From: Cyanophora paradoxa
Lineage: Eukaryota > Glaucocystophyceae > Cyanophorales > Cyanophoraceae
Assembly: GCA_004431415.1 (NCBI GenBank)
Contig: QPMI01000005.1
Coordinates: forward strand, 62,001 to 126,000
Reading direction: 5' to 3'
Length of the DNA stretch: 64,000 nucleotides
Positions 12,601-33,119 of this stretch are shown in pieces. A program made the translations under genes and the position numbers. The notes under the pieces are model-generated. The model saw only the letters and a list, made by a program, of their open reading frames with translations. It ran no database searches and was not told the origin of the DNA. Position 1 is the stretch's first letter. Each line of letters begins with the position of its first letter.

Positions 12601-13040
12601 CCGTGCGGCTGCACCGCCTGGCGGCCGTCCTCGCGGCCGGCGAGGCGGTCCTCGAGCAGCGGTCCCGCAGGCGCCCGTCGGCGCCCCTCGGGCCCGCGCC
12701 CGCCCCGGAGCTCGCCGAGGGGTACGCGGAGGACGACGAGGGGACTGGGAGGTTGCGGCCTCGGCGGCGGCGCTGCTCGCGGGCCCCGGGGGCGGCCAGC
12801 AGCCCGGCGGATCCCGCCGAGGCTCGCGCAGAGCCTCGCAGAGCCGGCCCCGGGTGGGCCGGTCCGGCGGCCTCGGCCCGAGCCGCGGAGGCGCGCGTCG
12901 GGGCAAGGGTTGGGGTTGCCCCCAAGGGGCGGCCACGGGCGCAGACGCCACCGTGCACATGGCGGCACGGGCGATGGCGGCGGGGGCGGCGGCCGCCGTC
13001 GCCGCGGAGCTGGAGGCGGTGGGGCTCTCTCGGGCCCCGG
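9646..13040 (+). pseudogene. Hybrid histidine kinase copy, exons deleted and frameshifted
   Basis: Exon 9646-10194 encodes the end of one PAS/PAC domain and a second PAS domain (APVFSVDEELRVTGWNRAAE). A GC-AG intron (10195-10256) leads to 10257-10324 with the phosphoacceptor H-box VHELRTPLNGILG. Exon 10407-10497 carries one extra C near 10481, which breaks the expected EQLLAIFN frame. Exon 10741-10832 ([12 protein letters not shown]) follows. The two exons that carry the ATPase N-box in the sister copy are absent between 10833 and 11160. G1/G2-box exons at 11161-11214 and 11278-11376 ([13 protein letters not shown]) remain. The exon from 11555 holds a proline-rich linker and a receiver-like domain ([20 protein letters not shown]). 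Similarity to the sister copy stops near 13035, so the true C-terminal receiver is lost. This is probably a pseudogene. Confidence 0.8.
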
Positions 13041-13089
13041 CCCCGGGTGGGCCGGTCCGGCGGCCTCGGCCGGCCCCAAGCCCCGTACG

Positions 13090-14670
13090 GAGGCGCGCGG
13101 CAGGCGGCAGGTCGAGACGCAGCGCGTCCGCAGGCAGGTCAGATCAGATCTGATTCATCTGAAGCGGCCCTCCCTGACGGCGCGCCCGGCCCCCCCCTTC
13201 TTCCTTCCTCAGGTGGTCGAGGACAGGCGCGCCGAGGAAGAGCGGAAGCAGGTCCCCCCCGCCGCTCCTCTACCCCGCCCTCCCCTCCCCCCGCTCGCTC
13301 ACGCCACTCGCCCCTTTCCCCGCGGCAGAGACAGCGGTACGAGAAGGCCGCCCACATCCGCAAACAGGTACCCAGGCCGCGGGGGAAGGGGGGCGGGGTC
13401 CCTAGGGGCTAGAGGGCGGGTGGCGGGGTAGCTCCCCGGGTACCATGAGCGGCAGCGGGGGCGGGGGTCCCTAGGGGGTAGGGGGCGGCGGGCCCTCGCT
13501 AGCAAGCTAAGCTGTACGCTCGGGCCCCGGGCGCCCCGCCCCGCCCCGACCCTCTCCTGCGGTCTAGGGGGAGGAGCGCTGAGACTTGCGTTGCTCTAAG
13601 CGCCGCGCTCCGCAGCCGGCGCCTAGGGGGACGTCTAGCTATATAGGCTAGGGGGACGCCCCGCCTGCCCGCCCTCCGCTCTCTGCTAGGGGCTCCCTGG
13701 GAGGCTCGACGTCCTTTTTCGGGCTTCTCGGCTTTTATTGGGGCCCTCTTTATAAATTAGGGGCGCGCCCGCTTTGATTTCTTTCAGGGCGCCGCCCGCT
13801 TTCTTTCCGGATCCTAGGCTGTCTGACGACGGCTGATTTCGACGTCGAGGGGGGGGGGGGAGGGAGGGGGGGGAGGGGGAGGGGCGGAAGGGGAGGGGGG
13901 GAGGGGGGGGAGGGGGGAGGGGGGGGAGGGGGGGGAGGGGGGGGAAGGGGGGGGAAGTCGGGGGGGAGGGGGGCCGGGGGCGGGTCGGCCACTCGAGGTG
14001 GGGACCCGCCCCGGCCCCCCCTATAGTGGCCGCCACTCGGGCCCCCCCCTGAAGCCCGTGCCGCGTCTCCTGAAGCACGTGCCGCCCCCCCGCCCCGGCC
14101 CCGCCCCCGCAGCCGGCCGGGGACTTAACGGGGACTTGATAACGTTATTGTTAGTAGAAAGGCGGAAGAAGAAGACTGACGCCCGCTCGCCTGCCCCCTT
14201 GAGAGGACATCGATTCTTGTTATTGTTATTGTTATTGAAGACTGACGCCCGCCCGCCCCGCGCTGCGCAGAGGCAGCAAGTCTTAGCGATGCACCAGCTG
14301 CAGGCCGGCCGACTTCTCCGGGGCCGTACCCCCCCCCCCGCCCCCCCCCCTCCTCTTCCGGACCTCCCTGGGGCGCCCGGGGCCCGGCCGCGCGGCACAA
14401 GTCGTCTCCACCCCCCCACCCCCCACCCACCTCCCCCGTCCCCCCACGTGCCCTCGGAGGCTAGGAGCCGGCAGTCTAGCCAACGTTTAACTCGCCCCCT
14501 GTCCTCCTCCTAGGCCTCCTCCTGCCCTAGCCTGCTGCCGCGCGCGCCCCCGGTCTCCAGGCGCCCTGGCTGACGAACGACTTGGCTCGGGCATGCGACG
14601 CAGGAGGCGCAGCGGCGGGAGGTGCTCGGGCGCTCCCTCGAGATGCGCCTCGACATGGCCGCCAAGCAGG
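13090..14670 (+). pseudogene. Scrambled exons copied from the coiled-coil gene at 38.5-46.9 kb
   Basis: Pieces closely match exons of the downstream gene. 13111-13137 (VETQRVRRQ) and 13214-13249 (VVEDRRAEEERKQ) match exon 40343-40408. About 13329-13368 (RYEKAAHIRKQ) matches 40498-40563 with an internal deletion. 14272-14322 (QQVLAMHQLQAGRLL) matches 41893-41943. 14597-14670 matches 42295-42369 almost base for base. Exons corresponding to 40972-41747 are missing. The block lies directly after the kinase fragment and has no start of its own, so it is a partial, rearranged copy. Confidence 0.8.
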
Positions 14671-15126
14671 TGCCGGCAAGGCCCAGACGAGTCCTGGGGC
14701 GGGCCGGGGCGGGCCGGGCCTAGCGTAGAGGGGCGGCCTAGCCTAGCCTAGTCCCGAGCCTCGTGGCCTCCAGAAGCCTTCTCCTCGGCCTCGAGGCCCT
14801 AGAATTTCTAGCTAGGGCTGGAGGCCCCTAGGCCAGCTTTTCATTAGCCTTCCTCCCCTAATGGCGGGCGCCGGGTGCGGGGGCCGCCGGGCGGCTTTTC
14901 TCGGAGGCTTTCGCGTCTTCGATCTCTGGATCTGGATCTTCGACTGTAGTCCCTCGTGCTCGCTCTCCTTATTTACTGCGCCCTCGTGCTCCTCGTCGTT
15001 CTAGTGTGACTAGTGTTGCTGCGCATGCGTCGACGTCCTTCAGTCTTTCTACTACTTCTCCTGGGCATCGTACTCGTTCTCCTTTGTGATTGGTTATGTT
15101 TTTGTGACTGTCTGCTATATTTTTTA
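14671..15126. other. Intergenic tail of the copied block, GC falling
   Basis: 14670-14860 still resembles the intron downstream of 42370 (AGGCCCAGAC-GAGTCCTGGGG, CTAG-rich). After 14950 the GC content falls and no exon is seen. Confidence 0.5.
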
Positions 15127-15196
15127 TTTGTGATTCCTCTGTTATCTCTTAATATTACTACCTACGGGGGGTTCGCCCCACCGTATACGTAGTCTC

Positions 15197-15205
<9 letters not shown>
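15127..15205 (+). repeat. Left copy of a direct repeat bounding the low-GC island
   Basis: The segment begins TGTGATTCCTCTGTTATCTC, passes through TACTACCTACG and a GGGGGTTCGCCCC stem, and ends CGTAGTCTCTCAAAAA. An imperfect copy lies in the same orientation at 36712-36822, with about 27 extra bases in its middle. Confidence 0.7.
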
Positions 15206-25130
<9,925 letters not shown>

Positions 25131-28100
25131 GTGTATGCGTAACACGTTAAAACGTTGCGTATACGTAATCTGCCGCTAGCGCTGGCTCCGGGCCGGGAGT
25201 CCGGGACTCGGGAATCCCGGGATATCGATCCTAGCCGATTCCTAGGCCTGACGACGTACGCGTCGACGTCGACCGTCCGACGGTCGAACGTCGGACGCCG
25301 GCGAGTCGGCGGCCGGGCGCCGGCCTCGGAGTCCGGCCTCGGAGTCGCCGGCCGGCGACACCGCCGACACGTTACTCGATTCGCAATTGCAACGTTCAAC
25401 GCGTACGGTTAACGAATTCGAAATCGCATGCGCATGCGCAAGTTACCGCCGCAACTTACCGGGTTCTCGCCGAGAGTCGGACCGGTAACTCGGTGATTTA
25501 TGGGGTTGAGACTAGGCTTGCGGCCCTAGTCAAGCCGACTAGCTAGCCGGCTTGACTAGCGGCCCTCGGCCCGCGACTCTAGCCGCCCTCTTGGGACCGC
25601 TAGTCGGCTGGCCAGCCCGACTAGCGGGCCATCAGGCTAGCCGACTGGCCAGCCGGCGGCCAGCCGGGCCCCCCGGGGAGGGGCTACCCCGCAGATGGGG
25701 CACAGAAAGGGGGAAATCTGGCTGGGAAAGGGTGTAAAACTTGTGCTTTGGGGCCTCAAAAGAGTGTCACTGAGTCAAGTTGACGTTAAGGTGACTGCGA
25801 GCATATTTTCGCGTTCAAGAACACGATAGACGTGCTTTTCGCGGGACTAGAGGCGGCTAGAGGGGGGGGAAGAAGCCCGAAACTAGCTATAGCTAGCCGG
25901 CTAGTTAGGCGCCGAAGGCGCCACCGCTAGCCGAACTAGCTAGCGGCTAGAGCCAGGAGTCCGGGCGGCTTGACTTGACTAGAGCCGGGGGGGCTCCGAT
26001 CGCGAGCTAGTCGCAAGCCTAGTTGAGACTCTAGGCTAGCGCTCTAGCCGAGAGCCTCAGTACTACCGTGTAAGTTTGAATCATGACGTCGACGCCTGCA
26101 AAAGTTAAAGCCTTTTTTATCTTAACCTGTACCCCCACCGGCAAGGAGCCGGGTGAGAGCCTTCAGGCAATACCTAGTACTTCCAATGTGGTACTCATTT
26201 CAAGGATTGCTTATTTATAATTTAATTAGCTGTGGATTTAAATAGCCGAGAAGCTGAATTCTGAAATTTAGAGCCGCGGCAATTCTTAGGGGGTATACGT
26301 ATACGTAGGGCAAAACCGTGAACGGCCGCTTTTGCCGAAGTTGCATGGCGCGCGCCCGCGGCCCGCGCGGGCCGCGCCAATGCGGCGCCATATAGAAGAT
26401 ATCCGGGATCCGGATTCTTTGGATCTCCGGGCCGCGCTCCGCGCGGCCGGCCAAGGCTCGCCTTGCAGCCGCCGGCCTTTCATGCAATCAAGGGAGCTTA
26501 AGGAGGCGCTAATAAATAGAGAAAGGGGTAGCGCCTCATTGGGCCGCAGCTCAGCAGCAGCGCGGCTCCGAAGGAGGGCCGACCCAGAGGGGGCCTGGGG
26601 CCGGAAAAGGAAGACCACGTATTGCCTCGAGGGCGTGGTTGGGGAGGATATCTCTTCGCTCCCCGTGTGCCGGGGGGTACACGATTGCTGCCCGGGTACA
26701 CGAATCGCGCCCGCAGGGGTACGCTGATTCGAGGGGGGTACAGCGCCCTAAGCCAGGCAGGGGTTCGGGCCAGCATCAGCAACAGCTCATCGACTCGATA
26801 TGCACGGGGAATGCGAAGGGTGCCGGCCGCGGGATCCGACGCTGCGGATCCGAGCCAGACCCGATCGCGAGCTCGAGCTTCGATCCCCCGGCAAAGAATT
26901 GCCAGTGCGACGAGAGGGGGGCCCTCAAGGGCCCACGTACGCAGAGTGAACGTTAACGGTGAGCCCCAGGGCGCCGTCGGACGACAAGCCGTCGGGCTTC
27001 TAGCCGTCGTAGTACGTGGATCACGCATGCACAGTCGTGAACGGGGGCTGGCCGCTGCGGCGAGCGGAGAAGAGGCCTAGGCGGACTCAGGAATTCCAAG
27101 CTGGCGATCGAGCCTCGGACTCGGGGGCTGCGCCGCGTTCGCCAGGACGAGGTGGAGAGCGCCATGCACGTGGCGCGGCGCATCAATGGAGGATCGGCCC
27201 CGATTGCGAGCCGGCCATGCCGCAGTACTTCTGCAGCTGGTCTCGGGGACGCTAATGATCATGAGGAGCACGAGCCGGCGCCTTCGCGATAGGCGAGCCC
27301 AATCGCGAGCGTGAGGTGCACTTGCCACGGTGGGCCCGCTCTACAAAATAATTATATAAAATGTTTACGCCGCGCAGTGCGATGTCGACATTGATCCCCG
27401 CGCGATCGCAGAACGTTGGGACCGGGCGTAGATGAGAATATACATAGATGCAGCGCTAACAGTAGCACTGGTGCCGCCGCCCCGGACGGTGCCTTCGAAT
27501 TCGAGATTCTGCTGCAGAGGTACGTGACGGCTGCAGCTGCAGCTAGCGCTAGCGCTGCCTTCTGAAGTTCAGCCGTTGAGCTCTCAGTCGCAAATTGGGG
27601 CGGTTGTCGGCTGCGCCGCTCGCGCGCAGCGAAGGCCGCTGGGCCCGTGCATTCGCTGCTAGTGGCGTTCCAGCCACGTGCAAGCGGTTACGTTACGTAT
27701 GCCAAAGCCTTGAAGAGGCCTAGGGCCGTGAGCTCGAGGCCGGGTTAATATTAATTTTGCCAGACGCTGAGCCGCGGCTGAGACGCTGAGCACATATACA
27801 CACACGTAAACGTCATGATCAGGGGCGAGAGATCGAGGCCAACGCCGGCCGTCATAATCTCGAGGCTCGCAATCGTGATCGGCCGGTGCCCGCTGGGGTG
27901 CGCATGCGCATGCGAGGAGCGGACGGTCGATCGAAAAGCCGTCCAGGCGTGCTCGATGATTGCGCAAGCGAATAAGAATTTAGAATTCCGGCCGCGCGCG
28001 GCGCCGGTGGCCACGGCCGGCGCCGCCCGTCGGACGATAGTCGATGATCATGAAGGGATCGATATCCGCCCGTCGGAGGATAGCCGATATAGAGTCGATA

Positions 28101-30881
28101 GCCATGCCGACTCGCTCTCCGAGGCTCAAACGTACGTATGACTTAGTAGGTGTGCGAGAGGGCGAGAATTCGAAGGCCGGTTCCTTCAAGCAAGATTGAT
28201 CATGAGGTACCGCCTTGCGGCCCGGCGGCCTCGACGACGTCGACGTGACTGCCGGATACGAGGCGATCGATATCGCGTGGGCCGGTGTCATATAAGGCTC
28301 CGGATCCGTGCGCGTGTCGGGCAGCATATATATAAAGAGGACAGTCGGATCATGATGATCACCGGCATGCAGCTAGCACCGGCATTCATGTGCACATCTG
28401 TCCAACGGTCCCCATGATCATTCGAATTGATGATTTCTGGTGCTCGGCCTGGCGGGGAGCCAGCGCTCAACGCCAGAGGCGGGATTCGAAAGCGCAAGAG
28501 GTGGAGATCAAAGCTGTGGAAGGCCTAGCTATAGGGCAGCCGGGCGCCGGATATTAGTGGAAACCGCTGCAGCTGGCTTCGGGGGCCTGGCTGCATAGTT
28601 ACAGCTGCAGGGGCCATATGCATGGCCAAGGCTAAGGGTGCGACGGCCGCGCGGCGGCGGCGGCGGCCGGGGCGCCCGCTCAGCGGCTGTGAGTCTGTGA
28701 CTCAGCGATCGCGAGGGGCGAATTCAGATAATGAGCGTCGTGGCAACGTCGTAAATCCCAGCTGAGGGCCCGCCGAGCCGTGGTCCGGCCGCGAGCTCGA
28801 TCCGCGAGGGGCCGGCGCCGGGGTCTGACATTCGAAGGGGCCGGGGTCCTGCGGTATGCGCATGCATATGCATATGCGCAGCACGTCGATCATATGCCGC
28901 AGTGCCTCGGATTGCCTGCTTCGCGCTCGGGTGCGCAGCCGCAATTGCAATTTCCAGGCCCGGCCGATGAATTTGTTTTTGTTTTTTCCCCGAAAGATTC
29001 CAAAGTTCGCATTCATCGTTAGGAGACGTGTCCACGTCCCCCCGGGCCTCGCCGCGTAGGGCGAGCCAATATATCGTGAAGGCGCGCGTGACCATGCCAT
29101 GATGTACCCAAGCTGCGTAAAAGGTGGGCATGCACAGGTGGTCGCGAGACGCCGAAGCCTTGATCATGAAGGGCATGCGCAGGCCGCAGTTCCGACGAAG
29201 TTAATATTAGAGACGTCGACGCCGTAGCAAGATCAGTTGATCGCCAAGTAAATGCGAGTCGCGCTCAAATTATAAGCTCGCGATCGTTCCGAGCTCCGAG
29301 TTCGGCCCCCGCGTCGCACTGCAGCTGCGCCCGGCGCCGGAGTTCGAATCCGACTTGCGATCGTAATCGCAAGTAAATCTCACGGTAGCGATCGAGGGAG
29401 CGCGAGGCGGCGGAGGGCCGCGACCGGCGGCCGCGGTTTTTATAATTAAGCAGATAAGGGGCGGATGCCGGGGTTCGCCGGGCGTCATCTCTTTCGAAGT
29501 CGATCGCGAGGGGTGTTAGCGCTCGCAAACTTGGGTAGGGTACCGTTGGAGGCGGTCTTAATCATAATTATATAAACGGCACTTGTACCATGGCCAGCTG
29601 CAGGTTTGCAAATTGTGCGTGCTGGCGAAGCTGCGCATGCACTGCGGCAGCTGGCCATGGCCGGTCTGAAACTTGAAAGCTTTAAGGCGCTCACGCGCGC
29701 CTTAAAAACGTGCTCTAGCCATAGTACTGCGGCACTATTGCGCAGGGCCGCTTGAGGCGAGGTGGTGAGTGCGTATACTGCGGCACTATTGCGCGCGCCG
29801 TCTACATCTGAAGCCGCAGGTGGGCGAGCATGTACGTATGCATGTATACGTAATTTCGGGTTCGAGTGCGCAAGCGTGATGCGGGCTCCGCGGCCGGGAA
29901 CTTGATTTTGAGATGGCGCTCTAGCGGCTGGCGCCCGGCCGGTGCACGTGTCGAATTCGACGGCCGGTGCCGGTTTCGAATTTGCCAGCGCTTGCCGGCC
30001 GCCGGGCCCGGGAGGCGCGGTACCGGTTCCGGTTGAGAAAAAAAAATTTAATTGCAATTGCCGAACATGAAGATGAATCGATGCCGGTCGGCACTTATAA
30101 TTAGGAAAGATCGTCGGACCGCTGGCTCGAGCTCCGGTCCTGTCACAGGCTGTCAACAGATTGCATCGGTGCGGGCGCCGGCGCGGGCTCGCGCTCGAGC
30201 TAGTGCAGATCGCGAGGGGTGCTGGCGCCGTCTACTATAGTAGACGTATACGTAGAGCCTCGGCCACCGGCCGCTCGAGCTCCGCATGCGCAAAGTGAGG
30301 CCTAGGCCTAGAGAGAAGGAGGCCTAGGGCCGGCCCTAGGCTCGCGTGGGCAAGTCACCGGGTGTAATTAATATTGTATATATAATTTGGCGCGGAAGGC
30401 GCGCGCGACGTCGCCGAGCCTCGGAGGGTCGCGAGCGAGTCCTAACGGCGCGCGGCGCGGCGCCGGCCGTTCTGGCCGCGGCCGGCCGCGGGTGCGCGCG
30501 CGGAAGCCAAATGCGCGCCAGTCGTTGCCAAGTTGTACATGTTGCCGGTTGCGAAAATGATTCAATGATTTGAATATAAATTCGAAGTCGGCTCGGTCAA
30601 CAAATTCGCAACTATAGTACTCGAAAATTCGGCGATCGAGAATTAAAGCTCAACATGGCAATTGCAAGCTTGCAATTGCGTGCGGATCCGATGATCTGGA
30701 TCATACACGTGCACGCGTACGAGCAGCTGCAGGGCTAGCGCTAGCAATTGCAAGTACATTAAATATTGGAATCTGCATGCGCAGCTGCAGCGGCAGTGAT
30801 GTGAATGTTAACGTGGATGCATATGATCATGATCATGATCATGATCAGCGGCTTGAAGCTATTAAGCGGCTTGAAGCGTCG

Positions 30882-30959
<78 letters not shown>

Positions 30960-33100
30960 CGGGGCCCGGGCGGCCGCCGGGCCGGCGCTGCGCCGGCGGC
31001 CCGCGCGCGCGGCCGGCGCTGGCGGCCCGGCCGCGCGCTGTGGCAAGTCGAGATAAACTTCCGAAGTTCGGAATCAATTGCCGTATATGTACATGTCATG
31101 CATACTATGATATCGCGTATGCCATGCGCGCGCCGCGGCGCGCCGGGGGGCCGCCCGGCCGGGCCGCGCGCAGCGTTCCGAAGTTCGCTGTAGACTGGGA
31201 AGATCGTCGACGTAAGAAAGCATGTATATTGCGGGCCTCGGACATCGGCCGAGTGCTCTATTCCATTGGGTCACCGGATCGCTAGCGCCGGCCAAGTGTG
31301 CCCTTAAGCCTTCAGCTTCCGGATCCGAAAATATAGAATCCATGCTAGTCTGTGTTGGCCGCCGCCGCGTGCGTCATGACTTCTGCCTGCGATTGCAATG
31401 CGGCCCATGACCGGGCACTAACAACATGGAACCACATGACGGCGGCCACCGGAGGTGGAAGAGAAGAAAAGAAAAGAAGACTGTCCGGTCCACCTGCGCC
31501 GTTGGCGCCGAGAGAGAAAGAAAGAGCTCGAAGGAGCTAGAGAGGGCTCGAGGGAGCGCTCCGAAAAGAGAAACTGATGATAAGGGAATTCGATCGGAGA
31601 AGGGAGAACGCCAGCGCCGGGCGCCGTCGCCGGCGCTACAAGAGCTACGGAGGCCCAGCGCTAGCGGCCAGTAGCGGATGATAACGAAGGTCAGGGCGCG
31701 GCGCGGGGCGGCGCCTGAATCACGTGGTCGTTGGAGGTCCTGAGCACCGGCCGGTCCGGGCCGGATCCAGAAGGAACTCAGGCGAACTTCGTAGTCTGGC
31801 GGACTCTGAGGCGTGGGTGGAATCAGTACATCGTGCACCATAGGTCGTGCGCCACGGAGTCGCTTGCCGCGCTCGTGGCACAGGCGTATGGTCGGGCGTG
31901 CGCATGCGGACACGGCCGGGCGCGCGCGGTACCGTAGCACGTTGAGCGGACGGCCCGACCCGAGGCGGCGCTGAACGGGCCCGGGGCCTCCAGTCCTGGA
32001 ATGTGAACGACCGTGGTCGATTCGATCGAACGGGATCGAAAACCTTGATGGTGTGCCGCCGTAGAGCCGAACTTCGATCAAGAGGAATCGCTTCGAGCCT
32101 CCGGCCGCTACCCGGCCGTTCGGCCTGCCGAATCGGTGAATCTGTCGTAAAGTAGGCGATAGTGAGTCGCTCGTGTACGCGTGTGCGCGTGCGCGTGTGC
32201 CTGCGGCGAGCTGGATGCTGGGGGTGCCGCGTGCGGCGGTCGCGTGCGACCGTGGATGATCTGCGTCGTTATCGATGATCTGGATCTTCGTCGAACAGCG
32301 ATGATCTTCGGCCGCCGTCGTGAGGCGCCGGTGGTTGATGAGGCGTGACAACGATGGTCTCGGGGGCTCGCGGCCTGATGAGGCCATGCGCGAGGATGAT
32401 AAGTAAGGGCGCCGCTCGTGCCAGGAGGAGGCAGGTCGCGTGTTGCCGACGGCGCGACCTGCGTCCGCGTTGGCGGCGAGTCGGCGCGCTTCGACGACCT
32501 GCGAACGGTCGAGTCAGTGATCGAGTATCGTTCGGTGCACTGCTGATGCTGGCAATGCCCGGCTAAGACGAGGCTGTCGCTCCCGCGGGGTAGCGGCAAC
32601 TGCGAGGGGCCCGGGGCGAGCCCCCGGGGGGTACGGCGGGCCGAAGGGCGAGGTTCGAGGTTGGCCGTTCGCGCTCCGCCGTCCCTCGCTCAAAGAAAAC
32701 AGATTACTCTCACGCGTTGCTGGAGTAATCAACTCTTCAGAGTTTCGGCAATTAATATTCCGGTTTGGGGCGAATTCGGCAATTTTACTACGCGGCAATT
32801 AATTTGCCATGCAAGTTGAGCAATCCTAGGCCTCGTATTCATTTTGTTTTGGTGAATTACCGGCCACAGTCTCTAGACACCAGCACTGCGGGGGCTGCCC
32901 AGGGGGCATAAAGACAAACTTGAAAAAAGCAAAATAACTAAGACAAGAGCACGAAGAAAGAAAAGACAAAGAGCCAAAATCGACAATAAAAAAGAAAAGA
33001 CACAGAGCTCGAGACAGATCGAGAAGCGACGATAAATCGAGCAGATCTAGGGACAGAGGATGACTGACACGAAGAATTCGAAGAGCCAGAGCTAGAGATA
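25131..33100. other. Low-coding island DNA rich in short palindromes
   Basis: No gene is supported. The stretch is packed with self-complementary words (TGATCA, TTCGAA, GCATGC, CAATTG, GATATC). Frames of up to 337 codons (31374-32387, minus) show no domain or splice logic. 25500-26060 has many CTAG and GCCGGC words and a hairpin. Possible decayed exons cannot be excluded. Confidence 0.5.
30885..30956. repeat. TA dinucleotide repeat
   Basis: An uninterrupted run of about 36 TA units flanked by CCC and GGGCGG. Confidence 0.95.
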
Positions 33101-33119
33101 CCATCAATATCGGAAGGAA

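Noticed and set aside
11516-13153. 545-codon plus-strand frame as an intact protein
   Set aside because: It starts in the kinase exon SELNRGS but slips out of the receiver frame in low-complexity DNA and ends in foreign exons. It fits a decayed copy better.
28196-30240. CRISPR-like or other spaced repeat arrays in the island
   Set aside because: Short palindromic words recur, but with no fixed spacing and no repeat of 20 or more bases. The DNA is eukaryotic.
31374-32387. 337-codon minus-strand frame as a retroelement polymerase
   Set aside because: No catalytic motif (such as a YxDD box), no RNase H or integrase residues, and no terminal repeats were found around it.
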